From positions 1 to 20,349 of IMG/VR virus record IMGVR_UViG_3300044645_003289: a DNA stretch of 20,349 nt; one strand, given 5' to 3'. Each line of letters begins with the position of its first letter. Positions within the stretch are counted from its first letter, which is position 1. The DNA comes from a virus. The position numbers and the translations under genes were made by a program. Positions 7,552 through 13,099 of this stretch are shown here, piece by piece. A model generated the notes under the pieces. That model did not search any database, was not told where the DNA came from, and saw nothing but the letters and a program-made list of their open reading frames with translations.

Positions 7552-7637
7552 TGGTAGGAACGGTGGGACTTGAACCCACAAGGTCAAAGACCAACGCATT
7601 TTAAGTGCGCAGCGTATCCCGATTCCGCCACGTTCCC
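7552..7637 (-). tRNA. trnL(UAA): tRNA-Leu (anticodon TAA) with encoded CCA
   Basis: Read on the minus strand, the acceptor stem is GGGAACG/CGTTCCT with a G-U first pair, followed by A73 and an encoded CCA (7554-7552). The anticodon stem GCGCA/TGCGT carries loop CTTAAAA with anticodon TAA, reading UUA leucine codons. The long variable arm (GGTC-TTT-GACC) is typical of class II tRNA-Leu. The T arm is GTGGG-TTCAAGT-CCCAC. The gene lies upstream of tRNA-Pro in the same orientation with no spacer. Confidence 0.95.
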
Positions 7638-7658
7638 TTACCCGGCCACAATAGCTCA

Positions 7659-7685
7659 AAATGTAGATGTTTGCACTCTACATTT
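7659..7685. promoter_or_regulatory. 9-bp dyad in divergent intergenic region
   Basis: AAATGTAGA (7659-7667) and TCTACATTT (7677-7685) are perfect inverted repeats around 9 bases. They lie between the tRNA pair, transcribed leftward, and an HNH gene, transcribed rightward. A dyad between divergent units could be an operator or a small hairpin. No T-run follows on either strand, so it is a poor intrinsic terminator. No clear -35/-10 pair was identified beside it. Confidence 0.45.
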
Positions 7686-7708
7686 CTGTCATGGGTTCGT
7701 GACAATCC

Positions 7709-8119
7709 ATGTTCAACTGCGAAGATGATCTCCTGGTCAATCTCGTTGTTTTAACTCCGAAACTTGCGCGTCGCAAATTTAGGCAGCACATCTTTGAAGC
7801 CTGGGGATGGCGCTGTGCTTATTGCGATAAACAACTCAGTGAACATACTGCCACAATCGATCACATTATCCCTAAACACAAGGGCGGTCAAAATGTTCGC
7901 TGGAACATGGCTGCAGCCTGTTCAAACTGCAATCGATCCAAAGCCAGTACGTTAGTCAACGTTTGGTTTACTCCAGATTTACCAATCTATTGCGAGAAAA
8001 GACTTGATAAACTAAATAAATGGATGGAGCAAAAACCTTGTTCCATCAAGCTCCCATCGACGGAACAGGCGGTTCCTTACATCTCCAATGATTTCTACAT
8101 CGGCTGGGTCGCGACCTAA
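7709..8119 (+). CDS. HNH endonuclease
   Basis: The 136-residue protein has a compact HNH nuclease domain at about residues 25-80: RCAYCD (C36/C39), TIDHIIPKHKGG (D51, H52, H57) and ACSNCNRSK (C71/C74, N75). The CxxC pairs bind structural zinc, and His52 is the expected catalytic base of the HNH (McrA-like) fold. The tail (about 85-136) is specific to this protein and may contact DNA. It lies on the other side of the tRNA pair from a second, different HNH gene. Its end overlaps the next small ORF by 32 bp. It is inferred to be a homing-type nuclease. A packaging HNH is less likely without terminase nearby. Confidence 0.88.
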   Translation: MFNCEDDLLVNLVVLTPKLARRKFRQHIFEAWGWRCAYCDKQLSEHTATIDHIIPKHKGGQNVRWNMAAACSNCNRSKASTLVNVWFTPDLPIYCEKRLDKLNKWMEQKPCSIKLPSTEQAVPYISNDFYIGWVAT

Positions 8120-8267
8120 CGGCAAAGAGTTTCTGGATGGCTACGTAGAAAAAGCCATTCAGGAGCTTCAGCGGGCGCGAATCCCTTCAGGTTTCCAGCG
8201 CTTGGCGCAAGGAGAAGAGGCAACTGATATTAAAACTAAAGCGATGAATCGAGAGATTATCGTTTGA
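8088..8267 (+). CDS. 59-aa small ORF, unknown function
   Basis: This short frame starts at an ATG inside the end of the HNH gene and stops 2 nt before the next ATG. It fills a stretch that would otherwise be empty in a tightly packed region. The protein begins MISTSAGSRPNGKEFLDGY, continues with VEKAIQELQRARIPSGFQRL and ends in MNREIIV. It looks like a single amphipathic helix with a charged tail. No strong Shine-Dalgarno precedes the ATG. The family is not recognised. The fit with its neighbours and the protein-like composition support it as real. Confidence 0.5.
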   Translation: MISTSAGSRPNGKEFLDGYVEKAIQELQRARIPSGFQRLAQGEEATDIKTKAMNREIIV

Positions 8268-8269
8268 TC

Positions 8270-8569
8270 ATGTCTGACCGAGCGAAGGCCAAGCGGCTGG
8301 CTGTTGAACGGCTGAAATGTAACAAGCCCGTACGAACACCAGATCATCCGACAAAATCACACGTTGTTCGAGCGTGTGGTGATGATGTACCTGGAGGAGA
8401 AAAGATAATTAGATTCGGTGAACAAGGAGCTGAAACGGCTGGTAAACCTAAAGAAGGTGAATCGGAAAGAATGAAGAAAAAACGTGCTAGTTTTAAAGCT
8501 AGGCACGCAAAAAATATCGCAAAAGGTAAAGGCTCAGCCGCATATTGGGCCGACAAAGTTAAGTGGTAA
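8270..8569 (+). CDS. Small basic conserved viral protein, unknown function
   Basis: The ATG at 8270 is preferred to a TTG at 8264. It lies 2 nt after the preceding stop and gives 99 residues. The protein is strongly basic and has a C-terminal block of EKIIRFGEQG, then KKKRASFKARHAKNIAKGKG and AYWADKVKW. This combination (IRFGxQG, SFxARHxKNIxKGK, AYWAxKVKW) is familiar from a conserved family in tailed phages and some large DNA viruses. It has no settled function that I can name. The high Lys/Arg content makes nucleic-acid binding plausible. The next gene begins 5 bp downstream. Confidence 0.75.
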   Translation: MSDRAKAKRLAVERLKCNKPVRTPDHPTKSHVVRACGDDVPGGEKIIRFGEQGAETAGKPKEGESERMKKKRASFKARHAKNIAKGKGSAAYWADKVKW

Positions 8570-8574
8570 AACCC

Positions 8575-9039
8575 ATGGCAAAACCCCAAACAAACAAGAC
8601 AAGCGCCTGCTACTCCCACCTGGTTCAGTGCCTGCGTGATTCGATGCACCTGTATCAGCAAACCCTGCTTGTCCATTGGGGTTTGATGGGTAGCAAGTTT
8701 TACCAAATCCATACGCTGACTCAAATGATTTACGAAGAGATGCAGGAAGCTCTCGACGTAATCGCGGAACATATCCGCTCTCTGGACATTGCGACGCCCA
8801 AGACCGTCGAAGACCTGACCTATTCCAACCTCCCCTCCGTCCCTCTGGAAGACTGCTTCAAGCAAGAGGTGATCATCAGCCAGTTGGCAGCCAATCAAAA
8901 CGCACTGGCTGACCGCTTCCAGGATTTAGCAGCCATGGCTGAGACCCTTGGCGATCAACTGACGCTTGACTTAGCTGTTGAGCGTGGGCGGGTCCACAAG
9001 AAGTTCCAGTGGCTTCTCAAAGCCAACCTGGACGCCTAG
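8575..9039 (+). CDS. dps: Dps-like ferritin-family protein
   Basis: The ATG at 8575 is chosen over an upstream in-frame GTG inside the previous gene, giving 154 residues, a normal Dps length. It has the Dps core LVHWGLMGSKFYQIHTLTQM followed by EEMQEALDVIAEHIRSLD. The inter-subunit ferroxidase ligands of Dps are all present at correct spacing: H34, H46 (+12), D61 (+27) and E65 (+31). The C-terminus (LAVERGRVHKKFQWLLKA) fits the last helix. Dps proteins form 12-mers that oxidise and store iron, and many bind DNA. In a phage it may protect DNA from host photosynthetic oxidants or handle iron, which is inference. An N-terminal Lys-rich DNA-binding tail is short at best. Confidence 0.85.
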   Translation: MAKPQTNKTSACYSHLVQCLRDSMHLYQQTLLVHWGLMGSKFYQIHTLTQMIYEEMQEALDVIAEHIRSLDIATPKTVEDLTYSNLPSVPLEDCFKQEVIISQLAANQNALADRFQDLAAMAETLGDQLTLDLAVERGRVHKKFQWLLKANLDA

Positions 9040-9062
9040 AATAAGCAAAATTGGTTTAGCCC

Positions 9063-9407
9063 ATGGGTTTCTTTGAGGGTTACCAGCAGACGCTGGTACA
9101 GAACTTTCCTGAGCTTACAGCCCCCGGTTTGACCGATACAATCGACGTATTGGTGGCCAATTACCTGTCGACCCGCAACTACACGCTGAGTGCGACCGTA
9201 ACCAACATCAACACCTCTGTTGTGGTACGCCTTGATGGCAGCATTGATGGTATTAATTATGGTCCGCTAATCTCAAACACAATTATTGAGAACGGAACTT
9301 ATCTCTATTACGTTAACGGATTTCCGGTTGGTCATTTACGCGCTAATTTTTATCACGAAACCGGCGGCACTGATGCCGTCGTTAAATTTAGTATTGCAGC
9401 CAACTAA
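9063..9407 (+). CDS. Small beta-rich protein, probably structural
   Basis: This 114-residue protein is dominated by alternating hydrophobic and Thr/Asn residues typical of beta-sandwiches: VTNINTSVVVRLDGSIDGIN, then ENGTYLYYVNGFPVGHLRAN and DAVVKFSIAAN. There are no catalytic motifs, membrane segments or signal peptide. Such small beta proteins in phages are often capsid decorations or tail accessories, but I recognise no named family. It ends in a 4-bp convergent overlap with the 2OG oxygenase gene on the opposite strand. Confidence 0.6.
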   Translation: MGFFEGYQQTLVQNFPELTAPGLTDTIDVLVANYLSTRNYTLSATVTNINTSVVVRLDGSIDGINYGPLISNTIIENGTYLYYVNGFPVGHLRANFYHETGGTDAVVKFSIAAN

Positions 9408-10198
9408 ATCAAGCTCCAGCTGCGGAACCACTTAGTAATTACATATTTGTTTCCACTGAGGGGCGGGCACGCCTCATGCATAGTTTTTAGATTGGGTAGT
9501 CCATTTTTATAGAGATTATTCCAGACGACCAGCATTCCCTGTTTGGGCTTTACATGAAGATTTAGGTGCTTGAAATACGTTTCACCACCCTCTTCAACAT
9601 CATTGAGATAGACCATAGTGGTCCAAGTTCGCTGCCCCATCCATTCGCAGTAAATTTTGTATTCCTTTGTGGTGGGCATGAAGAAGTCCCAGTGCTCTTT
9701 ATAGTATTGACCAGGCTCATATTTTTGTGCTTGCATAATCTCACCGAGAAAACTATAGAGCCCTAAAGTGTCTACAATTCTCCTGTCTAGCTCCAGGTAA
9801 AGAGGGTCGTCAAAGTAGTGCAGGTCTGAGGTTTGGCTAGTTCTGTAGTCTGAAACCAAGCATGAATCTGCGTCATCGGAGACAGTTGAAGGTCTCAAGC
9901 GAGTATCAATGAGCCTTATCAAGGCCTCACATTCATCTTTGGTTAAAATGTTGTCGTAAGTATAAATTTGAGTAAACGGATAAAAGATCCGATTCCCCGT
10001 TTTGGTGATCTTGGCGCCGTGAAAATCTTTGTAATTAATATTGGACGGCCGGCTTCTAAATGAGCACAGGTGGATGACCTGATCAATTTCGCCATCCCCC
10101 AGTCCATGGCGCTCCCTCATGGTCCTAATCAGTTGCGTCCTACTCACGCCACCAACCGCTGATTTCATAAATTCCGCGACGAGTTGGTTGCTGATCAT
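9404..10198 (-). CDS. 2-oxoglutarate/Fe(II)-dependent oxygenase (prolyl 4-hydroxylase type)
   Basis: The 264-residue protein has the double-stranded beta-helix oxygenase fold at about residues 75-262. The iron ligands are H169 and D171 (KEHWDFF) and H241 (TMHEACPP), and K251 ten residues later is in the 2-oxoglutarate-binding position. Flanking motifs YRTSQTSDL, QAQKYEPGQYYKEHWDFF, YLNDVEEGGETYF and KYVITKWFRS match the P4H alpha-subunit family. Residues 1-50 form a separate helical N-terminus of unknown role. Enzymes of this type are frequent in cyanophages. The substrate, which could be a protein residue or a nucleobase, cannot be told from sequence. It is the first minus-strand protein gene of the window. 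Confidence 0.92.
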   Translation of the reverse strand: MISNQLVAEFMKSAVGGVSRTQLIRTMRERHGLGDGEIDQVIHLCSFRSRPSNINYKDFHGAKITKTGNRIFYPFTQIYTYDNILTKDECEALIRLIDTRLRPSTVSDDADSCLVSDYRTSQTSDLHYFDDPLYLELDRRIVDTLGLYSFLGEIMQAQKYEPGQYYKEHWDFFMPTTKEYKIYCEWMGQRTWTTMVYLNDVEEGGETYFKHLNLHVKPKQGMLVVWNNLYKNGLPNLKTMHEACPPLSGNKYVITKWFRSWSLI

Positions 10199-10336
10199 TG
10201 GTCGGTTTGTCGTCTGTACAATGTATTAGTTAAGCCATTGTTTTTCAAGTGGAAGTTGTTATCTTAACTTTTGGCTTGGTTTTTGGAAGCATCTACAGCT
10301 TAACGACGGTTATTTTGGGACAAGAGATCGAGAGCC

Positions 10337-10489
10337 ATGAATCCAACTCCCCACGAACACTTAAAAAATTACGTCACCGAGCATTTGGCAGAGCTGGTTC
10401 CGGCCGTTTTTGAGGAGGGTGTTGACCTGCCGTCATTTACGACGGATCAACGCACCAAACCCCTGGATGAACCCCCGTACCGCGTGTGA
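10337..10489 (+). CDS. 50-aa small ORF, unknown function
   Basis: It lies between the divergent oxygenase gene and the NblA-like gene. An ATG preceded by GAGAG opens a 50-residue protein, MNPTPHEHLKNYVTEHLAEL followed by VPAVFEEGVDLPSF and a Pro-rich end. It is acidic and probably helical in its first half. The stop codon lies directly upstream of the proposed promoter of the next gene. The family is not recognised. The call rests on a sensible start, position and composition. Confidence 0.45.
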   Translation: MNPTPHEHLKNYVTEHLAELVPAVFEEGVDLPSFTTDQRTKPLDEPPYRV

Positions 10490-10517
10490 TTGACGATTAA
10501 TTCAGCGCTGTTAGGAT
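10490..10517 (+). promoter_or_regulatory. Sigma-70-like promoter upstream of nblA-like gene
   Basis: TTGACG (10490-10495, five of six to the -35 consensus) and TAGGAT (10512-10517, four of six to the -10 consensus) are separated by 16 bp. The NblA-like ATG is 22 bp downstream. Transcription would start around 10524, giving a very short leader. AAGG at 10524-10527 is the only Shine-Dalgarno-like sequence and is distant. The gene may therefore be expressed on its own by the host RNA polymerase. Confidence 0.45.
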
Positions 10518-10539
10518 ATCTGTAAGGTTTAGATCACCC

Positions 10540-10755
10540 ATGGATGCCGTAGATCTTCCGATGGACGTGGAGTTTTCAATCCACGCTGCCGCCCTAGCCA
10601 TTCAAAACCTGGACCGGGACGAATTGGAAGAGGCTTTCATCGAGATGCTCCACCAGAAAGCCCTGGACCGTCAAATGTTCCTGGGCATCTTGAAAGACCA
10701 CGGCATCGACGCCGATATCAATTTCAACTACTCCACGCTCGGACAGATTTCCTAA
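10540..10755 (+). CDS. nblA: NblA-like phycobilisome degradation protein
   Basis: The 71 residues match the NblA layout: a short N-terminus and one long helical core. The core reads VEFSIHAAALAIQNLDRDEL, then EEAFIEMLHQKALDRQMFLG and ILKDHGID. From memory, it aligns without gaps to the cyanobacterial pattern EFxIRxxxxQVQNMSxDQAxxFLxxLYxQMxxREATYxxLL. NblA recruits Clp protease to phycobilisome rods and triggers their breakdown under starvation. Phage copies are known, for example in Microcystis phage Ma-LMM01. Here it would free amino acids or reduce light harvesting during infection. The sequence is diverged, so another small helical family is possible. It appears to have its own promoter. 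Confidence 0.65.
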   Translation: MDAVDLPMDVEFSIHAAALAIQNLDRDELEEAFIEMLHQKALDRQMFLGILKDHGIDADINFNYSTLGQIS

Positions 10756-10760
10756 CCACC

Positions 10761-11147
10761 ATGGCCACCCGCACGATCAAAGGTACCCTCGACACGTTCC
10801 AGGTTGACAGCGGTTCCGACGTCACCTATCTGGGCAACACCTCTGCCGGTTCCACTGGTGGTCTGAACATCCGTGGATTCCGGGTGAACCCTGGCACCAC
10901 TGGTGACATCATCGTCAAACTGGACACGACCAGCGGTGTTAACACCATGGAGATCTTCCAAGAGGACGCGTACACCGCTGGTAATGCTCCGACTGGCTAC
11001 ACCAAGTACAGCAATATTGCGAAGAACGGTTCTGGTAAGGGCGCTGTGGCCGTGACCGTGACCAACGCTGCCAAAGACTACGTGGTGCTGCTAACTTTGG
11101 ATGGCTATTCTGAAGTTTCCTACACTGGCAGCGTCGTCGTCCCTTAA
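10761..11147 (+). CDS. Small beta-sandwich protein, probably virion structural
   Basis: This 128-residue protein starts 5 bp after the NblA-like stop. It is rich in Gly, Thr, Ser and Val, with alternating strands: IKGTLDTFQVDSGSDVTYLG, then RGFRVNPGTTGDIIVKLDTT and AVAVTVTNAAKDYVVLLTLD. The arrangement resembles PPC-like or immunoglobulin-like beta-sandwiches found on phage particles. No catalytic motif or signal peptide is visible. Its last 47 bp overlap the start of the next gene in another frame. A capsid decoration or fibre accessory role is plausible but not shown. Confidence 0.6.
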   Translation: MATRTIKGTLDTFQVDSGSDVTYLGNTSAGSTGGLNIRGFRVNPGTTGDIIVKLDTTSGVNTMEIFQEDAYTAGNAPTGYTKYSNIAKNGSGKGAVAVTVTNAAKDYVVLLTLDGYSEVSYTGSVVVP

Positions 11148-11871
11148 GAATACTGAAGATTGGAGTGAGTACCCGCTGCTCACTCCGAAAGGAGTTGAAC
11201 TAATTAAACGCCACACGCAGCCCCGTACCAATTTAGGTATGGGGCGTTTTGGTTCATACAAAGAATACGGAGAGGACATCTGGCGCATTGGATACGGTAG
11301 CAAGAAAATAAACAAGCACTGGGTTGGATACCACGAAGTCGCGACTCAAAAGCAGATTGAAGAGCAGCTAATCGAGGATCTAAAAGAATTTACCAAACAG
11401 ATCGAACCGTATATTTTTGTGCCTCTAAACAAGAACCGAAAGGCGGCCATCCTGTCATTTGCCCACAACCTAGGGGTGACGGGCTTCAAGGAATCACGTC
11501 TGCTGAGGCTGATCAACTCTCACGCCAGCAAAAAAGACATCATCCGTGAGTGGAGCCCATACATCAATGGAATGTGGCGTTCTGGTGGTGAATCGATTAT
11601 CAACCGAAGGCGAGCAGAGCTGGATACGTTTTTAGCTCCAGACAAGGAGATCCCTACCTTTACAGAACACAATTGCAAACTCAAAGTTTGCCTGTTGAAC
11701 CTACCCGAGACTTACACGGGAGTCCATAATCAGATCAAGGCGATTGAGTATCTGGAAGGAAAGATACTGAGCTGGGATCCGTCTGGACATGCTCTGAAGC
11801 ACTTTTTCCGTCTTTGGAATGAGAAACCCACCGGTCTAGGATCTCCGCCGCGTCCGGGGATAGATACTTGA
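11101..11871 (+). CDS. GH24-like lysozyme homologue lacking usual catalytic residues
   Basis: The ATG at 11101 lies inside the preceding gene. It is the only start before the domain, giving 256 residues. Residues 26-178 follow the GH24 order: LLTPKGVELIKRHTQPR, DIWRIGYGSKK, NKNRKAAILSFAHNLGVTGF and RRRAELDTF. Where active enzymes have FEG, this protein has HTQ (T39 in place of the catalytic Glu), and the TIGYG Thr is Arg (R62). It may be an inactive wall-binding homologue, or may use other acids such as those in the YKEYGED stretch. The C-terminal 75 residues (with SWDPSGHALKHFFRLWNEKP) match no known domain. The last 137 bp are antisense to another ORF. Confidence 0.7.
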   Translation: MAILKFPTLAASSSLKNTEDWSEYPLLTPKGVELIKRHTQPRTNLGMGRFGSYKEYGEDIWRIGYGSKKINKHWVGYHEVATQKQIEEQLIEDLKEFTKQIEPYIFVPLNKNRKAAILSFAHNLGVTGFKESRLLRLINSHASKKDIIREWSPYINGMWRSGGESIINRRRAELDTFLAPDKEIPTFTEHNCKLKVCLLNLPETYTGVHNQIKAIEYLEGKILSWDPSGHALKHFFRLWNEKPTGLGSPPRPGIDT

Positions 11872-11938
11872 TCTGATCTAGCGCGTCGATCAACTGGAGC
11901 TCCAGCGAGTAGTTATCTATAAATTCGTCGTATTGCAT
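11735..11938 (-). CDS. Small acidic protein, unknown function
   Basis: A 67-residue frame starts at 11938, overlapping the end of the upstream Nmad1-like gene by 22 bp. The N-terminal part, MQYDEFIDNYSLELQLIDAL followed by DQIKYLSPDAAEILDRWV, looks like a genuine helical protein. The C-terminal third (from about VSHSKDG) lies opposite the end of the GH24-like gene and is low in complexity, Ser/Asp-rich. The shared 137 bp means at least one of the two C-termini is weakly constrained. The family is not recognised. Confidence 0.5.
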   Translation of the reverse strand: MQYDEFIDNYSLELQLIDALDQIKYLSPDAAEILDRWVSHSKDGKSASEHVQTDPSSVSFLPDTQSP

Positions 11939-12228
11939 TCGACTTCTGTTGTTGATTCTCGTTTCAGGGCGATCTTAAGGAGCACTAAGTAGCCCATAAG
12001 ATCCATTATCACGTCTTCGTCATTAGCGAGAAGACCAGCCCCGGACTTTATTCTGCTTAGTTTATCATCAATCCGAACAAGGATCTGCTCGACAGCATTT
12101 GCCTTACTAAAGATTCGTGATGGATTTAAAGCCGAATCACCATATTTCTTATTCTTCTCAATTAGAAGCTCTTTCACCTCGTCACAGATTACCGCGATGT
12201 GGGCTTGCGTGTTGAAGAACTGAGTCAT
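11917..12228 (-). CDS. Nmad1 (DUF1599)-like protein
   Basis: The ATG at 12228 is preferred to an upstream in-frame start at 12273, giving 103 residues. It has the family pattern KNKKYGDSALNPSRIF (residues 25-40), VRIDDKLSRI (51-60) and NDEDVIMDLMGYLVLLKIA (69-87). This family was named nucleotide-modification-associated domain 1, because members lie near DNA or nucleotide modification genes in phages. The ED-D-L-Y spacing also recalls MazG-like pyrophosphohydrolases, so a nucleotide-related activity is plausible. A Dam-like methyltransferase is encoded nearby on the same strand, after one plus-strand gene. The biochemical role is not established. Confidence 0.7.
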   Translation of the reverse strand: MTQFFNTQAHIAVICDEVKELLIEKNKKYGDSALNPSRIFSKANAVEQILVRIDDKLSRIKSGAGLLANDEDVIMDLMGYLVLLKIALKRESTTEVECNTTNL

Positions 12229-12252
12229 GTTCAGGGCTGTCAGAATACCTAC

Positions 12253-12483
12253 ATGAAACCACAGTTTAGCCAAACTTACGATGTTGATGCCCGCTACACG
12301 GCTGGCAAAGGAGCACTCGATAATTCAGCCGGTAAAGCATTTTTAAATAGCTACATCAGCCGAATGCGCGAGGAGCAAAAGCCTGGTTATGGTTCTGATC
12401 TTGGGAATGAAGATAAATTTATTGTGAACGGACCAGGCAGTGCTAGCTATAGCTTCCGTAACGCCTTCCGAGCTACACAATAA
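12253..12483 (+). CDS. Small hydrophilic protein, unknown function
   Basis: The start at 12253 is preferred to 12199, because the earlier start would lie inside the divergent Nmad1-like gene. The 76-residue product begins MKPQFSQTYDVDARYTAGKG and includes KAFLNSYISRMREEQKPGYG and YSFRNAFRATQ. It is polar, probably partly disordered, and matches no family I know. Its stop overlaps the end of the minus-strand methyltransferase gene by 11 bp. It is isolated on the plus strand between minus-strand genes and has only 24 bp upstream for control signals. Confidence 0.55.
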   Translation: MKPQFSQTYDVDARYTAGKGALDNSAGKAFLNSYISRMREEQKPGYGSDLGNEDKFIVNGPGSASYSFRNAFRATQ

Positions 12484-13099
12484 TTCGACCAAGATTCGAA
12501 AAAATAGTTCTAAATTTTTCGACAGGGTCTAAATCAAATGTAAGGGGAGGTAGGTAAATAAAATACCCCCAGTGAATTGGTGTATCCAGACGGTAAAACC
12601 TGGCGCCATGGATCAAGTTGGCCCGATCCGTAGGAATACACATCGGTAGATCCCAAATTTCCGGGCAAACCCTCATCATTTCCGGATAAATCGTGAAGAA
12701 CAAAGCCTCGGGGATATTGCGCAGCTTCCACTCTTTATAAAGGCGTCGGAACCAGATCACGGACGGGGCTTTGGCGCCGTGACCAGCCTTCAGGCTCCAC
12801 CGCCAGGTCCCACGCTCCTTATTAAAAGAGCAGCGCCCGTAGGTTGGTGGGAACAGGTAGGTGACTCCCTTCCATGGCTCCTCGATATTGAGCCCATCAT
12901 CATCCAGCGTATAGATCCGCTTTGCTCTGATGAACTCGCTATTGGCCCGATGGGTCGAGCAGGGATCTAAATCGATATCACCCAGCAGGGCATCAATATA
13001 AGGTACGTATTCAACTGGAGTCACCCAATCGTCACGGATATGACGAATTCGGCTGAAGTACTTTTCGCGTACTAAAAACCGCTGCTGAGGTGTATTCAC
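12473..13099 (-). CDS. Phage Dam-like DNA N6-adenine methyltransferase homologue, atypical active site
   Basis: This 208-residue protein follows the phage N6-adenine methyltransferase (Dam, PF05869-type) layout: DDWVTPVEYV (23-32), DIDLDPCS (41-48), YTLDDDGLN (63-71) and W..G.. before the catalytic motif. Later segments IPEALFFTIYP, MCIPTDRANLIHGARFYRLD and WGYFIYLPP fit the fold. The catalytic NPPY/DPPY motif reads FPPTYG at 83-88, with the first Asn/Asp replaced by Phe. It could be inactive or altered, or the cyanophage branch may use this form. It is the last of four minus-strand genes and overlaps the preceding one by ATGA. Confidence 0.7.
   Translation of the reverse strand: MNTPQQRFLVREKYFSRIRHIRDDWVTPVEYVPYIDALLGDIDLDPCSTHRANSEFIRAKRIYTLDDDGLNIEEPWKGVTYLFPPTYGRCSFNKERGTWRWSLKAGHGAKAPSVIWFRRLYKEWKLRNIPEALFFTIYPEMMRVCPEIWDLPMCIPTDRANLIHGARFYRLDTPIHWGYFIYLPPLTFDLDPVEKFRTIFSNLGRIIV

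Noticed and set aside
7477-7637. tRNA genes as a prophage attachment site
   Set aside because: No integrase or repeated tRNA fragment is seen, and the tRNAs sit inside phage genes. They look like phage tRNA cargo.
8344-8898. Long minus-strand open frame (184 codons) opposite the basic protein and Dps genes
   Set aside because: It is antisense to two well-supported plus-strand genes whose motifs are intact. Its own protein shows no motif, so it is a shadow frame.
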